Assembly (NCBI RefSeq): GCF_039993895.1
Contig: NZ_CP121194.1
Span: 3,844,001-3,908,000 of the forward strand
Source of the DNA: Edaphobacter paludis
Lineage (GTDB): Bacteria > Acidobacteriota > Terriglobia > Terriglobales > Acidobacteriaceae
DNA: 64,000 nt
Reading direction: 5' to 3'
Within the stretch, counting starts at the first letter, position 1, and each line of letters starts with the position of its first letter. Of this stretch, positions 16,531 to 25,145 are shown piece after piece. The notes below the pieces were generated by a model that did no database searches, was not told where the DNA came from, and saw only the letters and a program-made list of their open reading frames with translations. A program made the translations under genes and the position numbers.

Positions 16531-19443
16531 TTACGCCGATGCCGTACTCTTGCTGGCAAGTTGCCGCAGAACGTACTGCAGGATTCCACCGTTCTGGTAG
16601 TAGAGGATCTCCTGCGGTGTGTCGATGCGCACGGTGGCGGCAAACTCGATGGTCTTGCCGAGGTCCGATTCGGCGAAGACAGTGATCTCCTTGCCATCGG
16701 CGAACTTGCCGTCGAGCATGGCCTTCAGTTGTCCCGCAACGTCGCCAATGGCATAGACCTCTTCGCCCGTCAGGTGCAGCGATTCGGCGTTCTGTCCGGG
16801 CAGGAATTGCAGCGGAAGAATGCCCATGCCAACCAGGTTCGAGCGGTGAATGCGCTCATAGCTCTCCGCGATGACGAAGCGAACGCCCAGCAGCAGCGGC
16901 CCCTTGGCGGCCCAGTCGCGCGATGAGCCGGAACCGTACTCCTTGCCCGCGATGATGGCCAGTGGCGTGCCACGCTCGGCGTACTTCACCGAGGCATCAT
17001 AGATCGACATCGGGACGTCATCCGGCAGAAACCGGGTCACGCCGCCCTCGGTTCCTGGAGCGAGCCGGTTGCGCAGCCGCACGTTGGCAAAGGTACCGCG
17101 CACCATGACCTCATGGTTGCCGCGCCGCGAACCGTAGCTGTTGAAGTCCGCAGGCTTCACGCCATGCTCGCTCAGATATTTTCCCGCCGGGCCATCTTTC
17201 TTGATCGAACCAGCCGGAGAGATATGGTCGGTGGTTACGCTGTCACCCAGAACCGCCAGCACACGCGCGCCATGGATGTCCTTCACCGGCTCCGGCTGCG
17301 CGCCCATGCCGTCGAAGTAGGGGGCCTTGCGGATGTAGGTCGAATCCGCCTCCCATCCATAGGTGTTGCCCTCTGGGAATTTCAGGTGCTGCCAGTTCTG
17401 GTCGCCCTCGGTGACGGTGCCATACTCATGCCGAAACATCTCCGAATCGATGGATGAGGCAACCGTGGCTGCGACCTCGGCCTGAGTTGGCCAGATGTCC
17501 CGCAAATATACCGGTTGGTCGTCCTTGCCCTTACCAATCGGCTCGGTATCGAAGTTGTGTTTGATATGCCCGGCGAGAGCATACGCAACCACCAGCGGAG
17601 GACTCATCAGATAATTGGCCCGGACCTCGGGCGAGATGCGCCCCTCAAAGTTCCGGTTCCCCGAAAGAACGGAGACGGCAACCAGACCGTGGTCTTCAAT
17701 GGTCTTGGAGACGTCGGTTGGCAGCGGCCCTGAGTTGCCGATGCAGGTGGTGCATCCATACCCGACCACCTGGAAACGAAGCGCATCGAGATAAGGCATC
17801 AGCCCGGACTTCACAAAATAATCCGTGACGACGCGAGACCCCGGAGCCAGCGAAGTCTTCACCCATGGCGGCGTCCGAAGCCCCTTCTCCACGGCTTTTT
17901 TAGCCAGCAGACCAGCGGCGATCATCACGTAAGGATTCGACGTATTGGTGCACGACGTGATCGCAGCAATCACAATCGAGCCGTGGTCGAGATACTTCTC
18001 TGGATCGATGCCGAACCGGCCTTGGATCGAGACCTGGGGCGCATCCATTACAGCCGTCTCCCCGTCTTTCTTGCGAAGTGTGGCGACCGGAACCGTGGCT
18101 GCTTCGACAACCGGCGCGGGAACTCCGATGTGGCTATTAACGTCGCCGTAGGCGCTCGGATGGCCACCTTCTCCCTCCCAGCGGACGAGTTGCCGGTTCA
18201 CGCCGCCATTCGCATTGGGCCCCAGCAATGAGGGAAGCTGCTGCTCGAACGACGCTCCCACTTCGGGCAGCAGCACCCGGTCCTGCGGGCGCTTCGGTCC
18301 GGCCACACTTGGCCGCACGGTGTCGAGATCGAGCGAGGTGGTCACCGAATACTCGGCCTCCTGCGCATCGGGCGTGTGGAACAGGCCCTGCTCACGATAG
18401 TAACTCTCGACCAGCGCAATCTGTTCCTCGGTGCGTCCCGTCAGGCGCAGATAATTCAGCGTCTCGGCGTCAACCGGGAAGATTCCGCACGTCGCTCCGT
18501 ACTCAGGAGCCATATTCGCAATGGTGGCGCGGTTGGCCAGCGGCAGTTCGGAGACGCCCGAGCCATAGAACTCGACGAACTTGCCCACGACGCCCAACTT
18601 GCGAAGCTGCTCGGTCACGGTCAACACCAGATCAGTGGCGGTGGTCCCTTCCTTCAGCTTGCCTATCAGTTTGAAGCCGACCACCTGGGGCACCAGCATC
18701 GAAACCGGCTGTCCAAGCATGGCCGCCTCAGCCTCGATACCGCCGACGCCCCATCCCAGCACGCCGAGACCATTAATCATGGTCGTATGCGAGTCGGTCC
18801 CGACCAGCGTGTCAGGATACGCGGAGACAGTTCCATCGGCATCTGGCTGGGTCGTGAATACCACGCGGGCCAGATACTCGAGGTTCACCTGATGACAGAT
18901 GCCCATCCCCGGGGGCACCGCCGAGAAGTTGCGGAACGCCGTCTGGCCCCACTTCAGAAATGCATACCGCTCGCGGTTCCGCTGAAACTCCATGGCCGCG
19001 TTCAGATCGTAGGCCAGTGTTGTCCCGAACTCATCCACCTGTACTGAATGATCGATGACCAGTTCCGCAGGTTGCAGCGGGTTGATGCGCTCCGGATCGC
19101 CGCCCAGGGCGCGCATGGCATCGCGCATCGCAGCCAGATCGACGACGGCGGGAACCCCGGTGAAGTCCTGCATCAGCACGCGGGCAGGCATGTAGGCGAT
19201 CTCGCGTGAAGGCTCGGCCTTGGGGTCCCAATTGGCGAGAAACTTGATGTCTTCGGCGGTGACGGTGCGGCCATCCTCGTGACGAAGCAAGTTTTCGAGC
19301 AGGATGCGCAGCGAAAATGGAAGCCGCGTCAGATTGATACCCGCATCGGCAAGCGCCTGCAGGCGAAAGATACTGTAGTTGGTGGAACCAGACTTCAAAG
19401 TGGACTTGCTTTTGAAAGAATCAGGATGCGATTGGGTCGGCAT
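16531..19443 (-). CDS. acnA: Aconitate hydratase A
   Basis: A 970-aa aconitase of the AcnA/IRP class that interconverts citrate and isocitrate through cis-aconitate in the TCA cycle. The N-terminal part has PFSLRILLENLLRHEDG and YMPARVLMQDFTGVPAVVDL, then VIDHSVQVDEFGT and VGTDSHTTMINGLGVLGWGV. The 4Fe-4S ligands are the Cys in AITSCTNTSNPYVM and the pair in GYGCTTCIGNSGPL. The swivel domain has GKEYGSGSSRDWAAKGPLLL and ESYERIHRSNLVGMGILPLQ. Several bacterial AcnA enzymes have about 890-910 aa; this one is longer, with extra sequence around residues 380-450 (a Gly/Pro-rich linker region). It is monocistronic, converging on ddl and divergent from the MBL gene. Confidence 0.96.
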   Translation of the reverse strand: MPTQSHPDSFKSKSTLKSGSTNYSIFRLQALADAGINLTRLPFSLRILLENLLRHEDGRTVTAEDIKFLANWDPKAEPSREIAYMPARVLMQDFTGVPAVVDLAAMRDAMRALGGDPERINPLQPAELVIDHSVQVDEFGTTLAYDLNAAMEFQRNRERYAFLKWGQTAFRNFSAVPPGMGICHQVNLEYLARVVFTTQPDADGTVSAYPDTLVGTDSHTTMINGLGVLGWGVGGIEAEAAMLGQPVSMLVPQVVGFKLIGKLKEGTTATDLVLTVTEQLRKLGVVGKFVEFYGSGVSELPLANRATIANMAPEYGATCGIFPVDAETLNYLRLTGRTEEQIALVESYYREQGLFHTPDAQEAEYSVTTSLDLDTVRPSVAGPKRPQDRVLLPEVGASFEQQLPSLLGPNANGGVNRQLVRWEGEGGHPSAYGDVNSHIGVPAPVVEAATVPVATLRKKDGETAVMDAPQVSIQGRFGIDPEKYLDHGSIVIAAITSCTNTSNPYVMIAAGLLAKKAVEKGLRTPPWVKTSLAPGSRVVTDYFVKSGLMPYLDALRFQVVGYGCTTCIGNSGPLPTDVSKTIEDHGLVAVSVLSGNRNFEGRISPEVRANYLMSPPLVVAYALAGHIKHNFDTEPIGKGKDDQPVYLRDIWPTQAEVAATVASSIDSEMFRHEYGTVTEGDQNWQHLKFPEGNTYGWEADSTYIRKAPYFDGMGAQPEPVKDIHGARVLAVLGDSVTTDHISPAGSIKKDGPAGKYLSEHGVKPADFNSYGSRRGNHEVMVRGTFANVRLRNRLAPGTEGGVTRFLPDDVPMSIYDASVKYAERGTPLAIIAGKEYGSGSSRDWAAKGPLLLGVRFVIAESYERIHRSNLVGMGILPLQFLPGQNAESLHLTGEEVYAIGDVAGQLKAMLDGKFADGKEITVFAESDLGKTIEFAATVRIDTPQEILYYQNGGILQYVLRQLASKSTASA

Positions 19444-19789
19444 GGTCTCTTCTCCAGAGGAGCGCTACTGTTTCCATTACGGAGCGCGAAGTGAGGGCCG
19501 AAGGCGCGGAGTGCAGCGCGAACGGCAAGGGGTGAAGCCTATCAAAATTCTGCGAAGGGGTATAGCTAGCAGCGCCCGCGGTCAGGACGACCGTGGCGAA
19601 AGCGCTTCGTGCATGGAAGACAGCCAGCCATCGGCTCCATTTTACTTCGATTCTCCCTCGCTGCGGTAGGTGGCATCCGGTGTTGTCTTTTTATAATGAG
19701 ACCGCCAAGCCGCCACCGCCGCACTTGTGCAATCATTTCCAGTGTCGGCCAGAAAGCTCTGGCGCAGTTCCGATTTACAGGAGAAGTTA
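19444..19789. other. Divergent intergenic region between acnA and the MBL-fold gene
   Basis: These 346 bases hold no gene I can support. A TATAAT-like hexamer lies at 19692-19697 on the plus strand, about 95 bases before the MBL-fold start, but its -35 region (around 19669) is poor. GGAGAAG precedes the MBL start and GGAGAAGAG precedes acnA, so each has a ribosome-binding site. Short ORFs here are not convincing. Confidence 0.5.
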
Positions 19790-20818
19790 ATGAAGCGATT
19801 CCTCGCCGCCGCCCTCTTGATGGCAACCCCTCTCGCCTTCGCTCAAAAGGACCAACGGAAGACTGGAGACCTGAAGGTTTACTTTGCCGACGTCGAAGGC
19901 GGCCAGGCAACGCTCTTCGTGCCGCCCAGCGGCGAAAACATGCTGGTCGATGCAGGTTGGCCCGGAGCCGAGAATGCCAATAAGATCGTTGCCCTCTGCA
20001 AGCTCGCCGGGGTGAAAAAGATCGATAACCTCGTCATCACCCACTACCATACGGATCACGTGGGCGGCGTTCCCGATGTCGCTGCACGAATTCCCGTAGC
20101 TCGCTTTATCGATCACGGCGTCAATAGAGAAGATAACGACAGAGTTACCGTCTCCGGTTGGCAGGCTTATCAGAATTTGCTGGCGAAGGGGCATTACGCT
20201 CATCTCACGGTCAAGCCCGGCGATGTGCTGCCCAGCGTCGGAATGCACGTCGTGTTTGTCAGCGCGGACGGCAACGTCATCGACAAGCCGCTCGCAGGAG
20301 CCGGAGACACGAACGCCGCCTGCGCCGCCTCTCCGCTCAAGCCTGTTGAAAACACGGAAAACGACCGCTCGATTGGCATGATCATCACCTTCGGCAAGCT
20401 GCGCATCGCCGACCTCGGCGACCTTACCTGGAACAAGGAGCGGCTGTTGATGTGCCCGGTCAATAAGCTGGGCAAGGTGGATGTTTACATTGTGTCGCAT
20501 CACGGCTTCGACCGCAGTTCAAGCCCGGCGCTGGTCGATGCAATCGATCCGCGCGTTTCGATTATGGACAACGGGGCGACCAAGGGCGCGGAGCCAGGGG
20601 CATGGACGATCGTCGATCACTCTCCCGGCCTTAAAGATCTCTGGCAGCTTCACACCGCTATCCATACTGACGCTGCCCATAACGTCAACGACGGTCACAT
20701 CGCTAATCTTCCCGGTCCTGACGCTGCCCACTATCTTCTTCTTACCGGACACCGAGATGCGAGCTTTGACGTCACCAACTCCCGCACCAGTCAAACGGTG
20801 GATTATCCAGCCCCATAG
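19790..20818 (+). CDS. Secreted MBL-fold metallohydrolase
   Basis: A 342-aa protein starting at ATG 19790, preceded by AGGAGAAG. Residues 1-20 form a signal peptide ending at AFAQ. The mature protein begins with GDLKVYFADVEGGQATLFVP, a layout seen in ComEC/Rec2-type metallo-beta-lactamase domains. The metal-binding motif VITHYHTDHVGGVPDVAAR supplies HxHxDH, and further ligands are likely in RIADLGDLTW and VSHHGFDRSSSP. These proteins hydrolyse phosphoesters, nucleotides or lactones; the substrate is not readable here. Unlike true ComEC it has no membrane channel domain and appears to be a free exported enzyme. A hairpin 22 bases after the stop probably ends transcription. An upstream in-frame ATG at 19727 would bury the signal peptide, so I reject it. 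Confidence 0.88.
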   Translation: MKRFLAAALLMATPLAFAQKDQRKTGDLKVYFADVEGGQATLFVPPSGENMLVDAGWPGAENANKIVALCKLAGVKKIDNLVITHYHTDHVGGVPDVAARIPVARFIDHGVNREDNDRVTVSGWQAYQNLLAKGHYAHLTVKPGDVLPSVGMHVVFVSADGNVIDKPLAGAGDTNAACAASPLKPVENTENDRSIGMIITFGKLRIADLGDLTWNKERLLMCPVNKLGKVDVYIVSHHGFDRSSSPALVDAIDPRVSIMDNGATKGAEPGAWTIVDHSPGLKDLWQLHTAIHTDAAHNVNDGHIANLPGPDAAHYLLLTGHRDASFDVTNSRTSQTVDYPAP

Positions 20819-20840
20819 TCTGGAAGCAATGCAGTCAAAC

Positions 20841-20896
20841 GAATAAAGATGCACCCGAAGCAGGCGTATGTTCTTGCCCGAAGGTGCATCTTATTC
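20841..20896. terminator. Long inverted repeat between MBL-fold gene and WXXGXW lipoprotein gene
   Basis: GAATAAAGATGCACC (20841-20855) pairs with GGTGCATCTTATTC (20883-20896) with one bulged A, around a 27-base loop in which CCCGAAG occurs twice. It lies 22 bases after the MBL stop and 38 before the next start. It could terminate or regulate the second gene. Confidence 0.55.
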
Positions 20897-20934
20897 GTGA
20901 AGTATGGGTTAAGAAAGCAAGAGGGCCCCGCAAG

Positions 20935-22680
20935 ATGAGCACTTCTTCCAGTAAGTTCGGCTGCAAATACCTGTTAGGCATGACACTCAGCGTGGCTGCG
21001 ATCACCGGCACCCTCACCCTCTCCGGTTGCCACCGGCAGCCGACCGCAGGCCAGTCGGCAAACGACTCGGGTGCGGACCCTGCGGATGCAAACATGGCTC
21101 CAGTCGACCAGTCCCAGCCCGTGGACCAATCGAACCAATCCCAACAAGGTTCGGCTATGGCCGTCCCGGTCCAGGCACCTGCTCGTGCCCTGGGACAGCG
21201 CCAGCAGAACGAAAGCCAGCAACAGGCCGAGGAGTATCGGCAGAACGGCGGGCAGGCTCCAGAAGAGAACCCTTCTTATGCGAACGCTCCAGACAATCAG
21301 AACGATCAGAATTACAACGACCAAAACTATGACGATCAAGTAGATGCAGGTCAGCAGGCCATTGAAGAAGCCGATCAGCCGCCGCCACCATTGCCAACCT
21401 ACGAGCAGCCCGAAGCACCTGCGCCAAACTACATCTGGACGCCGGGCTATTGGAGCTATTCTCCCGTCGGCTATTACTGGGTGCCGGGCGCATGGGTCGC
21501 CGCTCCCTATGAAGGCGCGCTGTGGACCCCGGGTTATTGGGCTTTCTACGGCAATCGCTATCGTTTCTATCGCGGCTACTGGGGCCTCCATATCGGTTTC
21601 TACGGAGGGGTACCCTATGGCTGCGGCTATACCGGCTACGGTTATCAGGGTGGCTACTGGCGCGGCAACAACTTCTATTACAACCGCGCGGTGAACCGGG
21701 TCAACGTAAACAGGATCACCAACGTCTACAGCCACACCGTCACCGTCAATAACTACAACAGCACGCGCGTCTCCTATAACGGGGGGCGAGGTGGTATTCA
21801 GGCGCGGCCAAAGCCCGCAGAGCTGATCGCCATGCGCGGACCGAAGATTCCACCTATGTCGGCGCAGGTGCAGAACCAGCACCGGGCAGCCCAGAATCGG
21901 CAGCAGTTTTTCAATCAAAACAAAGGTCGCCCGGCACTCGCCGCCGTCGCCACGCCGCTCGTCGCCGACAGAGGCATTCAACGGCCGGTTGCGCGTCCTA
22001 CCCTGCCGAATCAGCCTCAGGCACGACCAAATCAGCCTCAGGTGCGCCCTGGCCAGGGGAATCAGCCGAACCGCACAGAGATACGACCCAATCAACCTCA
22101 GGTGCGTCCGAGCCAGCCTCAGGTTCGCCCGAACCAGCCCCAGGTGCGCCCCGTCCAACCAAACCAGCCAAGTCGTGAAGCGGTGCGGCCAAACCAGCCC
22201 CAGGTACGGCCCAACCAGCCGAATCACTTAAATAGTCCGCAGGTACGGCCCAACCAGCCCCAGACCAGGCCTGTCCAGCCGCAACAACGACCTGAGCAAA
22301 TCCAAAACCGGCCTGCCCAGCAGGTACGGCCAGCCCAACCCCAGACCCGTCCCGTTGAGCCGCAACAACGGCCTGAGCAAATCCAGAACCGGCCTGCCCA
22401 GGAGGTAAGGCCAGCCCAGCCGCAGGTCAGGCCTCAGCCGCAGCAAAGGCCGAATTATCAACCGCAGCAAAGGCCCATTCAGCCCGTAGCACCACAACGT
22501 CCGGTACAGCAGCCAAGACCCATGGAACAGCAAAGACAGGTCCAACAAGAAAGACCGATGCCGCAGCCAGGCAGGCCTGAGGCGCGACCTGCCCCCCAGC
22601 AGGTCCGTCCGCAGCAGCAGGCTCGTCCCCAGCAGCAGGCCAGACCTGATACCCAAAACGACAACCGAGATCGGCATTAA
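20935..22680 (+). CDS. WXXGXW-repeat lipoprotein with Pro/Gln/Arg-rich repetitive tail
   Basis: A 581-aa protein from ATG 20935. A hydrophobic N-terminus ends in the lipobox LTLSGC (Cys about 32), so the mature protein is lipid-anchored. A disordered Gln/Asn/Asp-rich linker (QNDQNYNDQNYDD) follows. Residues about 160-250 hold the WXXGXW core: YIWTPGYWSYSP, YYWVPGAWVAAPYEG, LWTPGYWAFYG and GYWGLHIGFYGG. Then RVNVNRITNVYSHTVTVNNY and RVSYNGGRGGIQAR follow. The core is clearly paralogous to 1309-2289. The last 220 residues are built from repeats of RPNQPQV and related units, basic and proline-rich, resembling a wall-spanning or peptidoglycan-binding extension. Function is unknown; an envelope-spanning structural role is inferred from composition and anchoring. 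Confidence 0.85.
   Translation: MSTSSSKFGCKYLLGMTLSVAAITGTLTLSGCHRQPTAGQSANDSGADPADANMAPVDQSQPVDQSNQSQQGSAMAVPVQAPARALGQRQQNESQQQAEEYRQNGGQAPEENPSYANAPDNQNDQNYNDQNYDDQVDAGQQAIEEADQPPPPLPTYEQPEAPAPNYIWTPGYWSYSPVGYYWVPGAWVAAPYEGALWTPGYWAFYGNRYRFYRGYWGLHIGFYGGVPYGCGYTGYGYQGGYWRGNNFYYNRAVNRVNVNRITNVYSHTVTVNNYNSTRVSYNGGRGGIQARPKPAELIAMRGPKIPPMSAQVQNQHRAAQNRQQFFNQNKGRPALAAVATPLVADRGIQRPVARPTLPNQPQARPNQPQVRPGQGNQPNRTEIRPNQPQVRPSQPQVRPNQPQVRPVQPNQPSREAVRPNQPQVRPNQPNHLNSPQVRPNQPQTRPVQPQQRPEQIQNRPAQQVRPAQPQTRPVEPQQRPEQIQNRPAQEVRPAQPQVRPQPQQRPNYQPQQRPIQPVAPQRPVQQPRPMEQQRQVQQERPMPQPGRPEARPAPQQVRPQQQARPQQQARPDTQNDNRDRH
21985..22660 (+). repeat. RPNQPQV-type coding repeats, including an 81-bp tandem duplication
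   Basis: Degenerate 7-residue units (RPNQPQV, RPSQPQV, RPVQPNQ) run through the tail of the lipoprotein gene. Two nearly identical 81-bp (27-codon) copies start at 22279 and 22360; both encode PQQRPEQIQNRPAQ followed by VRPAQPQ. Near-identity at the DNA level implies recent duplication. Confidence 0.8.
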
Positions 22681-22922
22681 CGTCTCGCTCGAGACGCCCC
22701 GGAAAATCAAATGCACCTTGCGTCGCCCACTGACGTGACCGGGAAGAAAAAGCTGTAATCACAGAAATTTTTACCAGGAACCTGCTGAGATAGTGCGCGC
22801 CGGGAAGGGTAGCCTGGCGCGCAGCAAACTAATCTGCGTGTCCGCTGTTATTGGGATATCTCCGCGCTGCCTTTGCACATCCTATGTGGCCAGCACCGTG
22901 CCCTTAAAGGAGGACACACATC
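22681..22922. other. Intergenic region with small palindrome
   Basis: No gene is supported here. Immediately after the lipoprotein stop, CGTCTCG and CGAGACG (22681-22696) form a 7-bp palindromic stem with a 2-base loop and no U tract. The very strong Shine-Dalgarno AAAGGAGG at about 22907-22914 belongs to the next gene. Confidence 0.45.
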
Positions 22923-23333
22923 ATGAATCGCAAACAATCTCTTGCAACCCACTTGGCGCTGCTCGCTATGCTTTCCCCGGGCGGCGCCATTCTGGCTCAG
23001 GAGCCGGCGGCAGCTCCACCTGCAACCCAGGAGCCGGCGGCACCTACTTCTCCAACAGCCCCAACAACCCCGACAGCTCCCACAGAGCCGACGGCACCCA
23101 CCGCACCTACAGAGCCAACCACCCCAGCAGCGCCTGCGGAAGCTCCGGCTGCAACGGCTCCTGAAACGCCACCCGCGACCTCTCCCGAGGCGCCGAAAGC
23201 AACAGACCCGGGAAACACCAGCACGATGCCAAGCGACAGCACAACGACCACAACGCAGAAGAAGAGCAAGCATCACAAAGGCACCACCACGGCCCCTCAG
23301 ACTCCCGATCAGACGACTCCTCCGCCTCAATAA
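22923..23333 (+). CDS. Exported Pro/Thr/Ala-rich low-complexity protein
   Basis: A 136-aa protein with a strong Shine-Dalgarno (AAAGGAGG about 9 bases before ATG). Residues 1-26 form a signal peptide ending in ILAQ. The rest is built from short Pro-Thr-Ala-Glu units (TAPTEPT, PTTPTAP) up to residue about 95, followed by a Thr/Ser stretch, a short basic patch (KKSKHHKG) and a Pro/Thr end. There is no folded domain; it is probably an extended, disordered envelope polypeptide. The good ribosome-binding site, signal peptide and excellent terminator directly downstream argue for a real gene despite the low complexity. It follows the WXXGXW lipoprotein in the same direction. Function is unknown. 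Confidence 0.7.
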   Translation: MNRKQSLATHLALLAMLSPGGAILAQEPAAAPPATQEPAAPTSPTAPTTPTAPTEPTAPTAPTEPTTPAAPAEAPAATAPETPPATSPEAPKATDPGNTSTMPSDSTTTTTQKKSKHHKGTTTAPQTPDQTTPPPQ

Positions 23334-23368
23334 TGCAGGCCTGTAGCTCCGCCGAAGGTTCTTAAGTG

Positions 23369-23407
23369 AAACGCTGTGCGCCTGGGATATCCGCGCACAG
23401 CGTTTTT
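23369..23407 (+). terminator. Intrinsic terminator after Pro/Thr-rich gene
   Basis: ACGCTGTGCGC (23371-23381) pairs with GCGCACAGCGT (23393-23403), an 11-bp perfect stem flanked by AAA on the left and a TTTTT run on the right. It may also serve the opposing M28 peptidase gene, whose stop is at 23474. Confidence 0.92.
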
Positions 23408-23473
23408 ACCTTGATTGTTCGCCACCAGCGCGACTGGCCCTCGACTCCCACGAAAGCAAAGCGCTTGCTTCAA

Positions 23474-25135
23474 TTACTTTGACTGCTCACTGGCCTTTCG
23501 TGCGGCCTCAAACTCGTCGCCTGTATTCCAGTGGATCGTCGATGGTGCTGACAGCGCCTCCCAACCCAGCTCCATGCCGAATCGTGCGAGCTTGGCGTTT
23601 CCGCGAAAGTCCATGTCCGGCGAATAGTTGTCGCTGAAGTTGTGATAGCGATGCTCGTTGTAGTCCTTCTCCTCGGCCTCGCCCCACGCGCGGTCATGAC
23701 CTTCGTAGAGGCTGCCCGGATCGACTGAGAACGCCGGAATGCCGACACGAGAGAGACTGAAGTGGTCGGAGCGGTAGTAGCTGCCCGCCTCAGGCCGTGG
23801 GTCGGGAACGATGGTGAGATCGAAGCGTTTCGCTGTTGCCTGCACGGTGGGGTAGAAGCTGGTCCGTTGCGCGCCGTTCACGTTGATCTCGCGTGGAATG
23901 CCGATCGGCAGGATCATGTCATAATTCACGTCCAGCGCGATCTGGGCCGCCGGAACGGGCGGGTGTTGACCGAGATATTCGCTGCCAAGCAGACCCTGTT
24001 CTTCGGCGGTAACCGATGCGAAGATGACGTCGTGTGGTGGCCGCACCGTCATGGCGCTCCATGCACGCGCCATCTCCAACAGAATCCCGCAGCCGGTGCC
24101 GTTGTCCGCTGCGCCGTTATAAATGTTGTCGCCTTTCATGCCGGGCACGAATCCCAGATGGTCGTAATGCGCCGTGTAAATCACCGCCTGGTCCTTGCCG
24201 CTCTTCGTCCCCGGCAGGATGCCCACCACGTTGGCCGATTGGAACGGGCGCACCGTACTTTCTACATGCGCCTTCAATCGCACCGGCAATTCCACCGCCT
24301 TGAACCCGCGCTTGCCCGCCGCCGTCATCTCGCTATCGAGATTCATGCCACTGGCCTCAAACAACCTTCGCGCGACATCGAGCTGAATCCAACTGGCCGC
24401 CTCAAGCTGCGGCATCTTATTGTCGCGGAGATTTGTCTTTTCGCTTGTGTTCGAGTTGCGCACTACGTCCCAGCCGTAGCTGGCGAGATCGGTGCGGTGA
24501 ATGATCAGCGCGCCCACCGCGCCCATTCGTGCCGCCTGCTCGAACTTGTAGGTCCAGCGCCCGTAGTAGGTCAGCGCTTTGCCACCAAAAAACTTTGGGT
24601 CGTTCGACGGCGGATCGCCGACGATGCAGAGGATCACCTTTCCTTTGACATCAACGCCCGCATAGTCGTTCCAGCCAAACTCCGGCGCCGTGACGCCATA
24701 GCCGACAAAGACAATTGGCGCGTCGATATTCACGCTCGGCGTCAGCTTCTCATTCGTCACCGTGTAGTCGTCCGCGAACTTGAGATTAATTGCGTTACCC
24801 TTCTGCGGAACAAGCGCAAAGGTCGTATGCTCCGGCACTACCTTCATGCCCACAAAGTTGATCCACTGCAGATACGTGCCGTTATCGCCAGCGGGCTTCA
24901 ATCCATCGAGAGCGAATTGCGTCGCGATGTACTTTGCCGCGAGGTCGCCGCCGCGCAGACCGGGATAGCGGCCCTCCAGCAGATCGTCCGACAGGAACTT
25001 TACCTGCGCGCGAATCTTCTCAGCATCGATGGAAGCCTCAGCCTTCTTCACCGCTGGAGGAACAGCCTGCGCCAATGCGCCCAGAGACACCGCAAACACA
25101 AATAATCCAGCCGCCACAACTGCTTTCATCTTCAT
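23474..25135 (-). CDS. Secreted M28-family zinc metallopeptidase
   Basis: A 553-aa exported aminopeptidase-like enzyme from ATG 25135, which has GAGGAG nine bases upstream. The signal peptide ends at GALAQ. A PA-type insert domain (residues about 130-270) sits within the fold. The two-zinc ligands are visible in order: TAHYDHLGFVPG (His, Asp), YNGAADNGTGCGILLEMA (bridging Asp), TAEEQGLLGSEYLG (catalytic Glu and metal Glu), DVNYDMI (Asp) and YRSDHFSLSRVGIPAF (His). M28 enzymes release N-terminal residues or hydrolyse glutamyl peptides. It starts 10 bases after the mutY stop and is probably co-transcribed with it. It fits the pattern of secreted peptidases in this window. Confidence 0.93.
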   Translation of the reverse strand: MKMKAVVAAGLFVFAVSLGALAQAVPPAVKKAEASIDAEKIRAQVKFLSDDLLEGRYPGLRGGDLAAKYIATQFALDGLKPAGDNGTYLQWINFVGMKVVPEHTTFALVPQKGNAINLKFADDYTVTNEKLTPSVNIDAPIVFVGYGVTAPEFGWNDYAGVDVKGKVILCIVGDPPSNDPKFFGGKALTYYGRWTYKFEQAARMGAVGALIIHRTDLASYGWDVVRNSNTSEKTNLRDNKMPQLEAASWIQLDVARRLFEASGMNLDSEMTAAGKRGFKAVELPVRLKAHVESTVRPFQSANVVGILPGTKSGKDQAVIYTAHYDHLGFVPGMKGDNIYNGAADNGTGCGILLEMARAWSAMTVRPPHDVIFASVTAEEQGLLGSEYLGQHPPVPAAQIALDVNYDMILPIGIPREINVNGAQRTSFYPTVQATAKRFDLTIVPDPRPEAGSYYRSDHFSLSRVGIPAFSVDPGSLYEGHDRAWGEAEEKDYNEHRYHNFSDNYSPDMDFRGNAKLARFGMELGWEALSAPSTIHWNTGDEFEAARKASEQSK

Positions 25136-25145
25136 CGACCGCTCC

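Noticed and set aside
21985..22660. Repeats resembling a CRISPR array
   Set aside because: The repeats are in-frame codons for RPNQPQV units with no unique spacers of equal length, so they are coding repeats.
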